Origin: an uncultured Syntrophobacterales bacterium
GTDB lineage: Bacteria > Desulfobacterota > Syntrophia > Syntrophales > UBA5619
NCBI GenBank assembly: GCA_903928915.1
Contig: CAIYSL010000087.1
Span: 23,509 to 87,508, forward strand
Direction of reading: 5' to 3'
DNA length: 64,000 nt
This document shows, in pieces, positions 54,133 to 62,273 of the stretch. The translations under genes were made by a program, and so were the position numbers. Below the pieces are notes generated by a model. It saw only the letters and a program-made list of their open reading frames with translations. It had not been told where the DNA came from and did no database searches. Within the stretch, counting starts at the first letter, position 1; the number at the start of each line of letters is the position of its first letter.

Positions 54133-54210
54133 CAGATAAATCAAAAAAGCGATCATCCCAGCCGAAAAATTTCTGCCCAAAAAGTATTTGTTAGCAATTA
54201 AGCATAGTTA

Positions 54211-55314
54211 TCAAATTCCCAGAATTTTATGGCAGGTCGTGCACGGCTCCGGGGGGGCTGAAAAAACGGTCTCCTGCGGATTCCTCAAGCAGGGATTCTG
54301 CAACAGGGAAAGACAGGATTCCCGGTACTCCCGTTCCCTCTGGAGAAAGCGGTTTCTGAATTCGCGATATTCCCCGCTGTTCCATAGGGACGGGAAAGGT
54401 GTCGCGAAAATATTCCCGAAGCTGATCTTCTCTGCCCGGTATTCCTTCTCGCAGAAGACGCGCTTGAAAGGGGAGGGGAGCGGCGGATAAAGGTAGACGC
54501 ACGGCGAGACCTCCCCATCGCAGGAGATGTAGAGGTTGCGGAGCGGATTCTCCGCACATACGGGCACCGGAGACGCAGAGAGGCGTGATTGCTTGAGCCG
54601 GATATTCAAGGTTTGCGCATTGGCCTCTGCCTGCCTGAGGAACCGTTCGTATTGACTCGGGACATTTTCCCAGACGAATACCCGCTGCGTTTCCTGCCAG
54701 GGGTTGAGCGTATGGCAGAGGTTCGTGATCACCACCTCCTCGATCCCCGCCTCTTTTGCCAGGGCGGGGACCAGCGGTGCTTCGTGGGCATTGTCTTTGA
54801 CCATCAGAAAGATCATGTGCATCTGGGGCCGGGAAAGGCCCCGGCGTTGTTTCCCGTCCCGAAAGAGGCGGATGGCCTCGAGCAGTTCCGGCAGGTGGGA
54901 GTTGACCCGGATGGCGTCGTGCGTTTCCGGTGTCGTCCCGGCGATCGAGAACCCCACAAAATCCACCCCCGCGTCGATCAGTTCGGAGACGCGCTCCTTT
55001 GTCAGCCCCTTTGCGCTGGTTACAAATCCCGCCTGCGGTCCCTCCTTTTTGACCAGCCGGACGCACTCGGCCAAATCCTTGTGGAGGAGGGATTCGCCCC
55101 ATCCTTCGAGGACCACGGTTTCCACATCCTTCAGGTAGGGGAGAATCTTCTTGAAATCCTCGAGCGGCATATCCTTGGATTGCCATTCCGTCGTTTCCGA
55201 ACGGATGCACATCTTGCACAGGAGCGGGCAGCGCGTGGTCAATTCTATCTGCCAGGCTGAAAAAGGCTTTCGTTTCCTTCCTTGAAAAAGCTTGCCGAAG
55301 ATCTTTTCGATCAT
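54211..55314 (-). CDS. Radical SAM protein with SPASM-like C-terminal Cys clusters
   Basis: 367 aa. Cluster motif CPLLCKMC (Cys29, 33, 36), followed by LEGWGESLLHKDL (the GGE-like SAM motif reads GWGE) and FVTSAKGLT. The C-terminal third has Cys residues in a SPASM-like arrangement (VCAENP, YISCDGEVSPC, LSLLQNPCLR, PCTTCHK) for auxiliary clusters. Such enzymes modify peptides or proteins or act on small molecules. Last gene of a four-gene cassette; no precursor-peptide gene is evident. Confidence 0.85.
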   Translation of the reverse strand: MIEKIFGKLFQGRKRKPFSAWQIELTTRCPLLCKMCIRSETTEWQSKDMPLEDFKKILPYLKDVETVVLEGWGESLLHKDLAECVRLVKKEGPQAGFVTSAKGLTKERVSELIDAGVDFVGFSIAGTTPETHDAIRVNSHLPELLEAIRLFRDGKQRRGLSRPQMHMIFLMVKDNAHEAPLVPALAKEAGIEEVVITNLCHTLNPWQETQRVFVWENVPSQYERFLRQAEANAQTLNIRLKQSRLSASPVPVCAENPLRNLYISCDGEVSPCVYLYPPLPSPFKRVFCEKEYRAEKISFGNIFATPFPSLWNSGEYREFRNRFLQREREYRESCLSLLQNPCLRNPQETVFSAPPEPCTTCHKILGI

Positions 55315-55326
55315 GGCTTCATCACC

Positions 55327-56166
55327 TCATAGCCTCTGGAGGAGCAGCTCCAGAAGGCCCGTTCTTGGCGGACGATAAAGATGGAAGGCGTAGTGCAGAA
55401 AGGGTTCACTTCCCCATTTCCGTTTGAAGAAGATGACGCCCGGATTGACGCCCAACCCCAGGTTGATGTACCGTTTCCCTTCCGCGACGGCCTGCTCAAT
55501 CACTGCCGACAGCAGGAGGTCCGAGGCCCCGGGAATGTAACGGGATTCGGAGCGGAAGTTGAACATGTACAGGGCATAGTCCCGGGGTCCAAAATCGGCA
55601 ATGTCGAAGGCGGCCAGCTCGCCGTCGCCGGTCCTTGCCTCGAAGATCGACGCCGTCGTTGCCGATGAAAGATAGGCATCGATTCTCCGGAAGATGAACT
55701 CTGTCCCTTGAGCGACCAAGCGGCGCGCCAGGAACGCGTCGACCATCCCCCGGTGCTCCTGGTCGAAACGGGTGCGTTTCACCACCGCAAGATCCCGCGC
55801 AGACCGGTTTACCATGTTTCTCAATTTTTGCGAACGCCGGAGGGATGACAGGTCCAGGCGATAGTAATGGTCCGGGGGGGAAGGGGCCCCCTGCGGGAGA
55901 TACGGGGGAATGGCCGGTGCGATCAGGGAAACGCTTTCCGGTCTGAAACGCCGGGTCGCTTCAGCGAGCGCTTTTCCCAGGCGCTTTTCATCGGGGGCTT
56001 CCTCGAGGGGATAACCGATGAAAATTACGTGCCCCTTTTTCCCATACACGAGGTAGTCTCCGAAGAGAAAGGGTTCCGCCTGAGAGACGGCGGTGACGTA
56101 TTCGGGGACGTGTTCCGGCAGGTAGGCGTGGCGTTCGATGTGCGCTGCCTGTGCGGCCGTGATCAT
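55327..56166 (-). CDS. DUF2156 / phosphatidylglycerol lysyltransferase-domain protein (copy 2)
   Basis: 279 aa from ATG 56166, overlapping the TraB/GumN stop. Soluble GNAT-fold protein of the type fused to MprF: SRYIPGASDLLLSAVIEQA and YINLGLGVNPGVIFFKRKWG are its best markers. MprF-like domains move aminoacyl groups from tRNA to lipids, but stand-alone members are uncharacterised. Clearly paralogous to the gene at 57011-57883 (SKNRYVPHASDLLFREMI and SINLGLGVNEGIRRFKEKWG). Confidence 0.75.
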   Translation of the reverse strand: MITAAQAAHIERHAYLPEHVPEYVTAVSQAEPFLFGDYLVYGKKGHVIFIGYPLEEAPDEKRLGKALAEATRRFRPESVSLIAPAIPPYLPQGAPSPPDHYYRLDLSSLRRSQKLRNMVNRSARDLAVVKRTRFDQEHRGMVDAFLARRLVAQGTEFIFRRIDAYLSSATTASIFEARTGDGELAAFDIADFGPRDYALYMFNFRSESRYIPGASDLLLSAVIEQAVAEGKRYINLGLGVNPGVIFFKRKWGSEPFLHYAFHLYRPPRTGLLELLLQRL

Positions 56167-56993
56167 GGCATCTCCTGGCTGACGTGATACCCCGCGTCGA
56201 CAAACCGCCGCAGGATTCCGGGAAGGTGGCCTACCCCCACGAAGGCGGCGGTGCGCCGCTTTTCCGCGGATGCACGTATCCCCGCGAAGAAGATGGGATC
56301 CCGTCTTCCGATGATCGATTCGCACCGGGTCGGGAATTCTCCGGTGATGGACAGGTAATTCCGCAGTTCCCCCTCGATGAACACCTTCTCGAAGCGGTCC
56401 CGGTGCGCACCCCAGTGCTGAAATCGGTTCAGATACTGCACGATCCTCTCAAAGGGGATCCCGTCCAGGGCCTCGAGCTGGTCGGGGATCGTTTCCAGGT
56501 ATCCGATCTCTTTGCCCAGCTCGCGGGCGATGTGAAAGGCCTCCACATCCATGGAGTGCTTATAGTTCAGGAAGGCGGACCAGGTCGTAAAAAAGGCCAT
56601 CCAGGGACGGACGCCCCGGGCGTGCTCTTCCAGAAAGCCGGGGGCGGTACGGCAGAGGAGATCCCGGTAGACGCCCGCCGTCGTCGCTGCTTGCGACCGG
56701 TCCGCCAGCTGCCGGTTGATCTCTCGGACGACCGCGGGGTCGATGGCATCGTAAACGGAAGGGGTCCCCTCGCCGCGGCTCCCGTACCGGGCGACTTCGG
56801 CCATGCTCTCCCGGTCGAGGGGGCCCTCGAACAGGACTGCTTCGGCCCCTGCAACCAGGGCGGTCAGCTGTTTCCGGAAGCTGCGGGGTGAAAAATGGGC
56901 CGTCCCCACGACGAACGATTCCCGGTCGCTTCTTCCCACCTTCCAGACCGTCCGGAGCGGTTTTTCCCGCCAGGGGAAGAATGTCATGTTCAT
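56163..56993 (-). CDS. TraB/GumN (TIKI-like) family protein
   Basis: 276 aa. N-terminal VVGTAHFSPRS, then EAVLFEGPLD, and near the C-terminus AAFVGVGHLPGI: the GxxH, E-G and GxGHxxG markers of the TraB/GumN/TIKI fold, some of whose members are metalloproteases. No signal peptide, so probably cytoplasmic, unlike TIKI. It stands between two DUF2156 paralogues in one operon. Confidence 0.75.
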   Translation of the reverse strand: MNMTFFPWREKPLRTVWKVGRSDRESFVVGTAHFSPRSFRKQLTALVAGAEAVLFEGPLDRESMAEVARYGSRGEGTPSVYDAIDPAVVREINRQLADRSQAATTAGVYRDLLCRTAPGFLEEHARGVRPWMAFFTTWSAFLNYKHSMDVEAFHIARELGKEIGYLETIPDQLEALDGIPFERIVQYLNRFQHWGAHRDRFEKVFIEGELRNYLSITGEFPTRCESIIGRRDPIFFAGIRASAEKRRTAAFVGVGHLPGILRRFVDAGYHVSQEMP

Positions 56994-57010
56994 ATACGTC
57001 TCGCGAGGGT

Positions 57011-57883
57011 TCAGTGTAGCTGATATCTGCCCAGGAGTGCGTCGAGCAGCGATACCTTCCTGGCTGTTCTATACCGGCATTCGCAGAATTCATACGGAAG
57101 AAAGGGTATACCGCCCCATTTTTCCTTGAACCTCCGGATGCCCTCGTTGACCCCCAATCCCAGGTTGATGCTCTCCTTCCCCGCTTCACGGGTCAGGCTG
57201 ATCATCTCGCGAAACAGCAGGTCGGAGGCATGGGGCACATAGCGGTTCTTCGAATGGGCCCCCAGGATGTAGGCGGAAAAATGCGCCGCCGCGAGGTCCA
57301 CGACGGTGAAGGCGCAGAGCCGTCCCTTCCGGTCGCGGGCGTCGAGCGTCCAGGCGCTCGGCGAGCGTCCGAGGTAATCGGGGAGGGAGCGGTACAGTTC
57401 CCTCACGCGGGCCGCCGGTTGTTCCCGCTCCAGGAGTTCCGCGATCAGTTCCTGGTGTTCCCGGGAGATGGTTCGCCCCCGCTCCACGGTGACCTCCTGT
57501 GCGGTCCTGTCGGTCAGCCGCCGGAGGGAGGGCTTCGGCCTTCCCGTTGCCATGTCGAAGAGGTAGTAGCGGTCCGTCTGGCGCTCCGTTGCGGCCCCCA
57601 GAAGGGCGGGGGGGATTTCCGGTCCGATGAACCAGAGGTACTCGGGCTTGAATGTCTCCAGCGCCTGCTGCACAAGCCGTTCGCTTTTCTCCCGGTCAAA
57701 TACGCCTCCGAGTGGATAGCCGATGAATATCATCCAGTTGTCCTTCACGAGTCCCAGGTGTTCGTCGACGAGAAAGGGTTCGCCTTTCGAGATCAATGTC
57801 ATCAGGCTCACGATGTGTTCAGGAACCGAGGCCCGTGCCAGCAGGTCGGCCTCTTGTTCGGGGGTGATCACGCTTCGCTGCAC
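57011..57883 (-). CDS. DUF2156 / phosphatidylglycerol lysyltransferase-domain protein (copy 1)
   Basis: 290 aa, first gene of the cassette. N-terminal part EPFLVDEHLGLVKDNWMIFIGYPLGG matches EPFLFGDYLVYGKKGHVIFIGYPLEE of copy 2 (shown in part), and the C-terminal NLGLGVN motif is shared. Soluble; predicted acyl/aminoacyl transferase fold. Upstream is a TATAAT (57964-57969, minus strand) but no good -35. Confidence 0.75.
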   Translation of the reverse strand: MQRSVITPEQEADLLARASVPEHIVSLMTLISKGEPFLVDEHLGLVKDNWMIFIGYPLGGVFDREKSERLVQQALETFKPEYLWFIGPEIPPALLGAATERQTDRYYLFDMATGRPKPSLRRLTDRTAQEVTVERGRTISREHQELIAELLEREQPAARVRELYRSLPDYLGRSPSAWTLDARDRKGRLCAFTVVDLAAAHFSAYILGAHSKNRYVPHASDLLFREMISLTREAGKESINLGLGVNEGIRRFKEKWGGIPFLPYEFCECRYRTARKVSLLDALLGRYQLH

Positions 57884-57973
57884 CTGCTTTCTGCTTTTCC
57901 CTGTCCTGCGAAGCCCGAATCGCGCCCTGCGGGGGAAAGTCCGCTTCTCCTCGGGCCGGGCAAATTATATTTG

Positions 57974-58012
57974 TTGCAATGATACAATTTCTCTGCTATA
58001 CGTGTCTACACA
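57974..58012 (+). promoter_or_regulatory. Promoter with GntR/HutC-type operator reading toward the PSE transporter
   Basis: TTGCAA (57974-57979), 17-nt spacer ending TGC, TATACG (57997-58002), then TGTCTACACA (58003-58012). Spacing is identical to the dsr and cytochrome promoters. The next gene on this strand begins at 58497. On the opposite strand the same region feeds the cassette at 57883. Confidence 0.7.
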
Positions 58013-58496
58013 TTTAATTGGCAGTTTTTGATAATTATATCAGCTAGTTGCAGTTAGGGACGGAAGCTAGGTCGGCAGGGTGCGGGTGGCGGCGGCGGTG
58101 TGCGGGCGACGCCGCCGGCTGAACCGCGCTACCGACGCCCCGACCTGGCGGCGGCTCAGAGAACAACCTGTTTCACCCCGAGTCCTGATCGCTCCGGGCG
58201 GCCCCCGCGGGGGCCGAAGGGGCGTGTTCCGGCATAGATGGCGCGGATTATCCGATTGTTGCTCCTCTCATCGTTCAATGGGTGTCGGTATGCCGAGCGC
58301 AGCGGGAAAGAAGAGTCCATCTCCAGCAACCATCGTTCATCATCCCTTGGTACAGCGTTTCTGGGGCCGCTCCCTTGGCCCTTCGGTAGAGGCGTGCGGG
58401 CGTCCGGGAGAATCTCCCTGCGCCTGAATGTTCACTGGCATCTTCTGGTTGCGATCACGACGAGCGGAAATTCTTTTTGAAGGGAGGTATAGATGA
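58013..58496 (+). other. Long untranslated leader of the PSE transporter gene
   Basis: 484 nt with no supported gene. It contains the perfect 18-bp palindrome CGGCCCCCGCGGGGGCCG (58199-58216), without a U-run. A 115-codon open frame in it has no ribosome site and a shadow-like composition. The ribosome site GGGAGG (58482-58487) precedes ATG 58497. Confidence 0.5.
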
Positions 58497-60035
58497 ATGG
58501 GAAATGACAGCAAGGGGATCAATTGGTCGGTTCTGTGGAAAAGCGATGACTGGATGTCCGTCTGGATCGGGTTTTTTATCCTGATCTTTTTCCTCGCCGG
58601 GGCGACGATGTCGCTTCCCCGGTGGAAATGGGTGGGAGATGGCTCATTCCAGGACAAGGTCGCCGGGTACGCAAAAAAGGTGGACGGCGTTGCCAAAGAG
58701 GCGGAGGCGAAAGGCGAAGCCGCCCTGAAGGACCAGGCCGCGGCGCTTAAGACGGCGCTCGACGCCAAGGAGCGGAAGGGGATCGCCGACGCAGCCGGCA
58801 AGATGGAAGCGGCGGCCAAGGCGGTCAAGGACAAGGATCTCCAGAAGAAGTCCGCGAAGGTGGCCGCAGACATCAAGAGCGACGCCGGGGCGACCGTGGC
58901 CAAGGTGTTCGGGAGCGACAACCTGATGAAGGCGCTCTACCTGTTCATCGGATTCGCCATTCTCGGCATCATCGGGATGTTCTTCATGGGGCTGCCGGTG
59001 GGCAAGTTCATGGCCGGGTTCCCGATCGTGTTCGTCCTGTCGGCCCTTGCCTATTTCGTTTCCGAAAACGACATCGTCAAATACTACGGCCTGGAGGTGG
59101 TATTCTGGGCCCTGATCTTCGGCCTGCTGATCAGCAACATCCTGGGGGTGCCCGGCTGGCTGAAATCGGCCATCAAGACGGAGTACTTCATCAAGATCGG
59201 CCTGGTCCTGCTGGGGGCGGAGGTCCTGTTCGGGACCATCGCCAAGGTCGGCGCCTACGGCATGGTCCAGTCCGTCCTGGTGATCGGCCTGGTCTTCTAC
59301 TTCTGCCTCTGGTTTGCCCGCAAGGTTGGTCTTGACGACGAGTTTGCGTCGATCATCGGTGCTTCCGTTTCGATCTGCGGCGTCTCCGCCGCCATCGCTG
59401 CCGGCGGCGCCGTCCAGGGCGACTCCAAGAAGGTGAGCCACACCATCTCTCTGGTGCTCTTGTGCGCCATCCCGATGCTGATCCTGATGCCGCTGATCGC
59501 CAAGTGGGCGGGGATGCCGCCGGCCGTTGCCGGGGCCTGGCTCGGCGGGACGATCGACACGACCGGGGCCGTGGTGGCCGCCGGTGCGATAGCCGGGCCC
59601 GAGGCGATGGGCGTGGCCGTCGTCGTCAAGATGGCCCAGAACGTGCTGATCGGGTTTGCCGCCTTCTTCCTGGCCCTCTGGTTTGCCTTCAAGGGGCAGG
59701 CGGCCGGCGGGGACAAGCCGACCCTGATGGACATCTGGACCCGCTTCCCCAAGTTCGTCCTGGGGTTCATCGTTGCCTCGATCGTCTTCTCCTTCTTCAT
59801 GCCGGAAGCGCAGGCCAAGGGGGTGACGGCCGTCACCAGCGGACTCCGCGGCTGGTGGTTCACGCTGGCCTTCCTCTGCATCGGCCTGGAGACCAAGTTC
59901 AGCGAGCTGATCGCGATGGGCGGCGGAAAACCGGCCGGTGTCTTCCTCACCGCCCAAGCCTTCAATATCCTCTGGACGCTGCTGTTGTCCTACCTGATCT
60001 TCGGCGGCATCCTCTTCCCGGTGCCGACCTTCTAG
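58497..60035 (+). CDS. YeiH/PSE (putative sulfate exporter) family transporter with helical insert
   Basis: 512 aa. After a first helix (residues ~20-40) comes a Lys/Ala-rich helical, probably coiled-coil segment (~51-140) outside the membrane, then about ten helices with the family markers ISICGVSAAIAAGGAVQGD-like SVSICGVSAAIAA, GTIDTTGAVVAAG and LCIGLETKF. Plain YeiH proteins have ~350 aa and lack the insert. The family is associated with sulfur oxyanions; in a sulfite respirer transport of sulfite or a sulfonate product is likely but unproven. Strong terminator follows. Confidence 0.85.
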   Translation: MGNDSKGINWSVLWKSDDWMSVWIGFFILIFFLAGATMSLPRWKWVGDGSFQDKVAGYAKKVDGVAKEAEAKGEAALKDQAAALKTALDAKERKGIADAAGKMEAAAKAVKDKDLQKKSAKVAADIKSDAGATVAKVFGSDNLMKALYLFIGFAILGIIGMFFMGLPVGKFMAGFPIVFVLSALAYFVSENDIVKYYGLEVVFWALIFGLLISNILGVPGWLKSAIKTEYFIKIGLVLLGAEVLFGTIAKVGAYGMVQSVLVIGLVFYFCLWFARKVGLDDEFASIIGASVSICGVSAAIAAGGAVQGDSKKVSHTISLVLLCAIPMLILMPLIAKWAGMPPAVAGAWLGGTIDTTGAVVAAGAIAGPEAMGVAVVVKMAQNVLIGFAAFFLALWFAFKGQAAGGDKPTLMDIWTRFPKFVLGFIVASIVFSFFMPEAQAKGVTAVTSGLRGWWFTLAFLCIGLETKFSELIAMGGGKPAGVFLTAQAFNILWTLLLSYLIFGGILFPVPTF

Positions 60036-60062
60036 TCGGCGGACCGGAGTAACCGTAACAAC

Positions 60063-60113
60063 GCGCCGGAAGTCCCTTCGCATTGGCGAAGGGGCCTCCG
60101 GCGCCCTTTTTTT
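60063..60113 (+). terminator. Intrinsic terminator after the PSE transporter
   Basis: Long hairpin (arms 60063-60081 and 60086-60104, mostly complementary: GCGCCGGA...CCCTTCGC with GCGAAGGG...TCCGGCGC, loop ATTG) followed by TTTTTTT (60107-60113). Confidence 0.93.
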
Positions 60114-60292
60114 CCTTTCGCGGAGCAAACTCCCGCGGCGCGCGACGCCGTGGAGCTGGGACCTTCGCCGCGGGCGGGGACTATGCAGCAGGGGGGGACG
60201 CTTCCTCGATCAGGGTGTGAACCCGCAGGGTGAGGTCCGGGCGGAGGGCTCCAGGTGAGCGGGGCCTTCGTCGTGGGGGTGATGCGCGCCTT

Positions 60293-61054
60293 TCAGCCCA
60301 GCAGGCCCGAATAGTCCAGCTCGAAGACGCTGGAGTTGCCGATCTTCAGCCGCACCCGATCCCCGCGAAATACCCCGCGGCTGAAGCGCACCGGCCGATC
60401 GTTCTGGTCGAAGGTCACCCCCACGACCGCCAGGAAGGCCGGGACACGGGGGTTACCGAGCAGCTGCCGCTCCTTGGGGGTGATGATCGGCGCCTCGATC
60501 CAGACGTCGCTCCGCGAGAGTCTGATCTGGCACTGTTCCCGGATCAGGTAGTTGAGCGACTTCGTCTCGAGGTCCTCCCGGATGAGGTTTCCGCAGAGAT
60601 GCGAGGGCATGAATGCGGTCTGCAGGGCCAGCGGCTCGCCCCGGACGATCCGGAGCCGCTGGATCTTCAGCACGCGGTCCTGGGTGGACAGTTTCAGGGC
60701 TGCGGCGGTCTCGTCGGTCGGCTCGATCAGCTCCTTCCGGATGAGCTTCGTCACCACATCCAGCCCCTGCGCCTTCATCTTTTCCGTAAAGCTCAGGATT
60801 TGCGACGTGTCGTGGTCTATCTTCGGGAAGGAGACGAAGCTTCCTTTCCCGGCCACGCGAAAGATCTTGCCCCGGTCGGTGAGCTGATCCATGGCCTTGC
60901 GCACGGTACTGCGGCTCGCCTGCCATTGCGCGCACAGCTCCTTTTCCGAAGGGATGCGATCGTAGGGCTTGAGGTCCCCCTCCTGAATCTGAGCGGTCAG
61001 GGCTTCGATGATCTGACGGTGCTTGGTGAGGTAGACGGCTTCTTTCTGCTTCAT
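60293..61054 (-). CDS. GntR family transcriptional regulator, HutC subfamily (UTRA domain)
   Basis: 253 aa from ATG 61054; the frame is open upstream but the wHTH begins here. Residues ~10-75: GntR winged helix (IPSEKELCAQWQASRSTVRKAMDQL, in pieces, then GKGSFV). Residues ~95-250: UTRA ligand domain (LSFTEKMKAQG, VLKIQRLRIVRGEPLALQTAF). HutC-type regulators bind GTNTANAC-like operators; that pattern occurs in three promoters nearby and, one base off, at its own promoter. Effector unknown. Confidence 0.92.
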   Translation of the reverse strand: MKQKEAVYLTKHRQIIEALTAQIQEGDLKPYDRIPSEKELCAQWQASRSTVRKAMDQLTDRGKIFRVAGKGSFVSFPKIDHDTSQILSFTEKMKAQGLDVVTKLIRKELIEPTDETAAALKLSTQDRVLKIQRLRIVRGEPLALQTAFMPSHLCGNLIREDLETKSLNYLIREQCQIRLSRSDVWIEAPIITPKERQLLGNPRVPAFLAVVGVTFDQNDRPVRFSRGVFRGDRVRLKIGNSSVFELDYSGLLG

Positions 61055-61117
61055 GGCCTGCGTCCCTGTGGCGCGATCATCCCCGTCCGCCGGCCCCCTG
61101 CCGCACGGCGGCGATAA

Positions 61118-61146
61118 GTCTATAGAGATGCAGGATGTTCTGTCAA
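61118..61146 (-). promoter_or_regulatory. Promoter of the gntR gene with operator-like overlap
   Basis: Minus-strand TTGACA (61141-61146), 16-nt spacer, TATAGA (61119-61124). CTATAGAC across the -10 (61118-61125) differs from GTNTANAC only at its first base, so autoregulation is possible. Confidence 0.6.
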
Positions 61147-61197
61147 GGCGTTTCATGGGCTTCGGGTCCCTCGGTTCGTCAGCCCCGCGGGGCGAGG

Positions 61198-61251
61198 AAA
61201 AAAGGGATTCCCCGCGCCTCGCGATCATGCGGTGCACCGGGAATCCCTTTT
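61198..61251 (-). terminator. Terminator of the split-Soret cytochrome gene
   Basis: On the minus strand AAAGGGATTCCC (61239-61250) pairs with GGGAATCCCTTT (61201-61213), followed by further T. The loop is about 25 nt. The inverted arms could work in both directions. Confidence 0.75.
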
Positions 61252-61267
61252 CGTAGGTCGCACCCTT

Positions 61268-62080
61268 CTAGAGCTTCGGATGCGCCGTCTTTGCCTTCGG
61301 CGTGAAGTGGCAGCCACCGCAGTCCTGCATGGCGCGGGTGTCTTCCCGCTTGCTCCCCTTGTCATGGCAGGTCCGACAGGTCTTCGTGGCCGCGGTGAGC
61401 GGGTGGGCCATCTTGAAGGCCCCGTCGGCATGGCTGTTGAGCAGCTCTGCCGTGTACTTGGCCACGCTCGCGGTCAGCCAGGCGCACCGTTCGGACCGCT
61501 CCTTCGAGAAGGCCTTGAACCCGGCGACCTTGCACCACTTCGTGACGGAAACGTGGCAGAGCGTCGAGCGGGAGACCGATTTGACGATGTCGAACTTGGG
61601 GGTCTTCGGCCGGTAATCCGGGAGTTCGGTCTGCTCGTACCAGTTGAACACCTCTTGGATGATCGTATAGGGGAGTTCCCGCTTCTTCGACTCCATAGCC
61701 CCCGTGACGAGGAATATGGCGCTGGCCGCCCCGTTCAAGCAGCCGCACAGGGAGGCCGTGTCCGCCACCCCGCCCTGCCCCACGACGAGCAGGGTCGAGG
61801 GGAACAGGGTGTACGGGGCGCCTATTTCCTTCTTCAGCTGCCCCACGATCCCTTCGAACACCCCGTAGCAGCAGGCACCCTTGTAGTATCCGGCGTAGGC
61901 AGCCTCGGCGACGACGAGCGGGTCAATCTTCTTGTACGGCCAGGGAAGGTCGGGCACCGCCTGCTTCTCCGCCGTCTGGGCGCCGGCGGTGGCGCCGATG
62001 GAGAGTGCCAGTCCTCCGAACCCCGTTGCCGCCGCCAGCACCCCGGCGCTTCTCATCAGTTCTCTCCGTGACAGTCCCAT
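61268..62080 (-). CDS. Split-Soret-type diheme cytochrome (C_GCAxxG_C_C family), Tat-exported
   Basis: 270 aa from ATG 62080 (GGAGG upstream). Tat signal MGLSRRELMRSAGVLAAA. Core motifs ACCYGVFEGI and SLCGCLNGAASAIF are those of the C_GCAxxG_C_C proteins; two haem c sites follow at the C-terminus (CRTCH, CGGCH), with further Cys that could hold a [2Fe-2S] cluster. The combination matches the split-Soret cytochrome known from Desulfovibrio. Periplasmic electron carrier; partner unknown. Its promoter carries the same operator as dsr. Confidence 0.78.
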   Translation of the reverse strand: MGLSRRELMRSAGVLAAATGFGGLALSIGATAGAQTAEKQAVPDLPWPYKKIDPLVVAEAAYAGYYKGACCYGVFEGIVGQLKKEIGAPYTLFPSTLLVVGQGGVADTASLCGCLNGAASAIFLVTGAMESKKRELPYTIIQEVFNWYEQTELPDYRPKTPKFDIVKSVSRSTLCHVSVTKWCKVAGFKAFSKERSERCAWLTASVAKYTAELLNSHADGAFKMAHPLTAATKTCRTCHDKGSKREDTRAMQDCGGCHFTPKAKTAHPKL

Positions 62081-62114
62081 CAGTTGCCCTCCTCTCGTCG
62101 TAGTAGTATGAATA

Positions 62115-62153
62115 TGTGTAGACAGGAATAGCAGTACCGGGGATGGATTGCAA
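62115..62153 (-). promoter_or_regulatory. Split-Soret cytochrome promoter with GntR/HutC-type operator
   Basis: Minus strand: TTGCAA (62148-62153), 17-nt spacer ending TGC, TATTCC (62125-62130), then TGTCTACACA (62115-62124), 35 nt before the ATG. Confidence 0.72.
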
Positions 62154-62198
62154 TACAAAAAGGGAACGCGCAGGCGGTCCCCTCCCGATGGTTTTTAT

Positions 62199-62227
62199 TT
62201 GGCAGCAGGCGCAAAACTCGCTATAGG
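62199..62227 (+). promoter_or_regulatory. Promoter of the BPL-N-like gene
   Basis: TTGGCA (62199-62204), 17-nt spacer, TATAGG (62222-62227); ATG 62274 follows after GGGAGGG. Confidence 0.55.
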
Positions 62228-62273
62228 GTATCTGCCGGCGTTACCCGAACGCCGGCGGCGGGAGGGCGTTTCC

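Noticed and set aside
57964..57969. Assigning the operator at 58003-58012 to the cassette at 54211-57883
   Set aside because: TATAAT faces that cassette, but no -35 fits, whereas the plus-strand promoter reproduces the exact -35/-10/operator spacing of the other two sites. A divergent effect on the cassette remains possible.
58080..58427. A 115-codon open frame in the leader of the PSE transporter
   Set aside because: No ribosome site, no hydrophobic or motif structure, and composition like other shadows; kept as noncoding leader.
58644..60128. A 494-codon minus-strand open frame opposite the PSE transporter
   Set aside because: Asp/Glu/Arg-rich shadow of a clear membrane protein, which also crosses the terminator.
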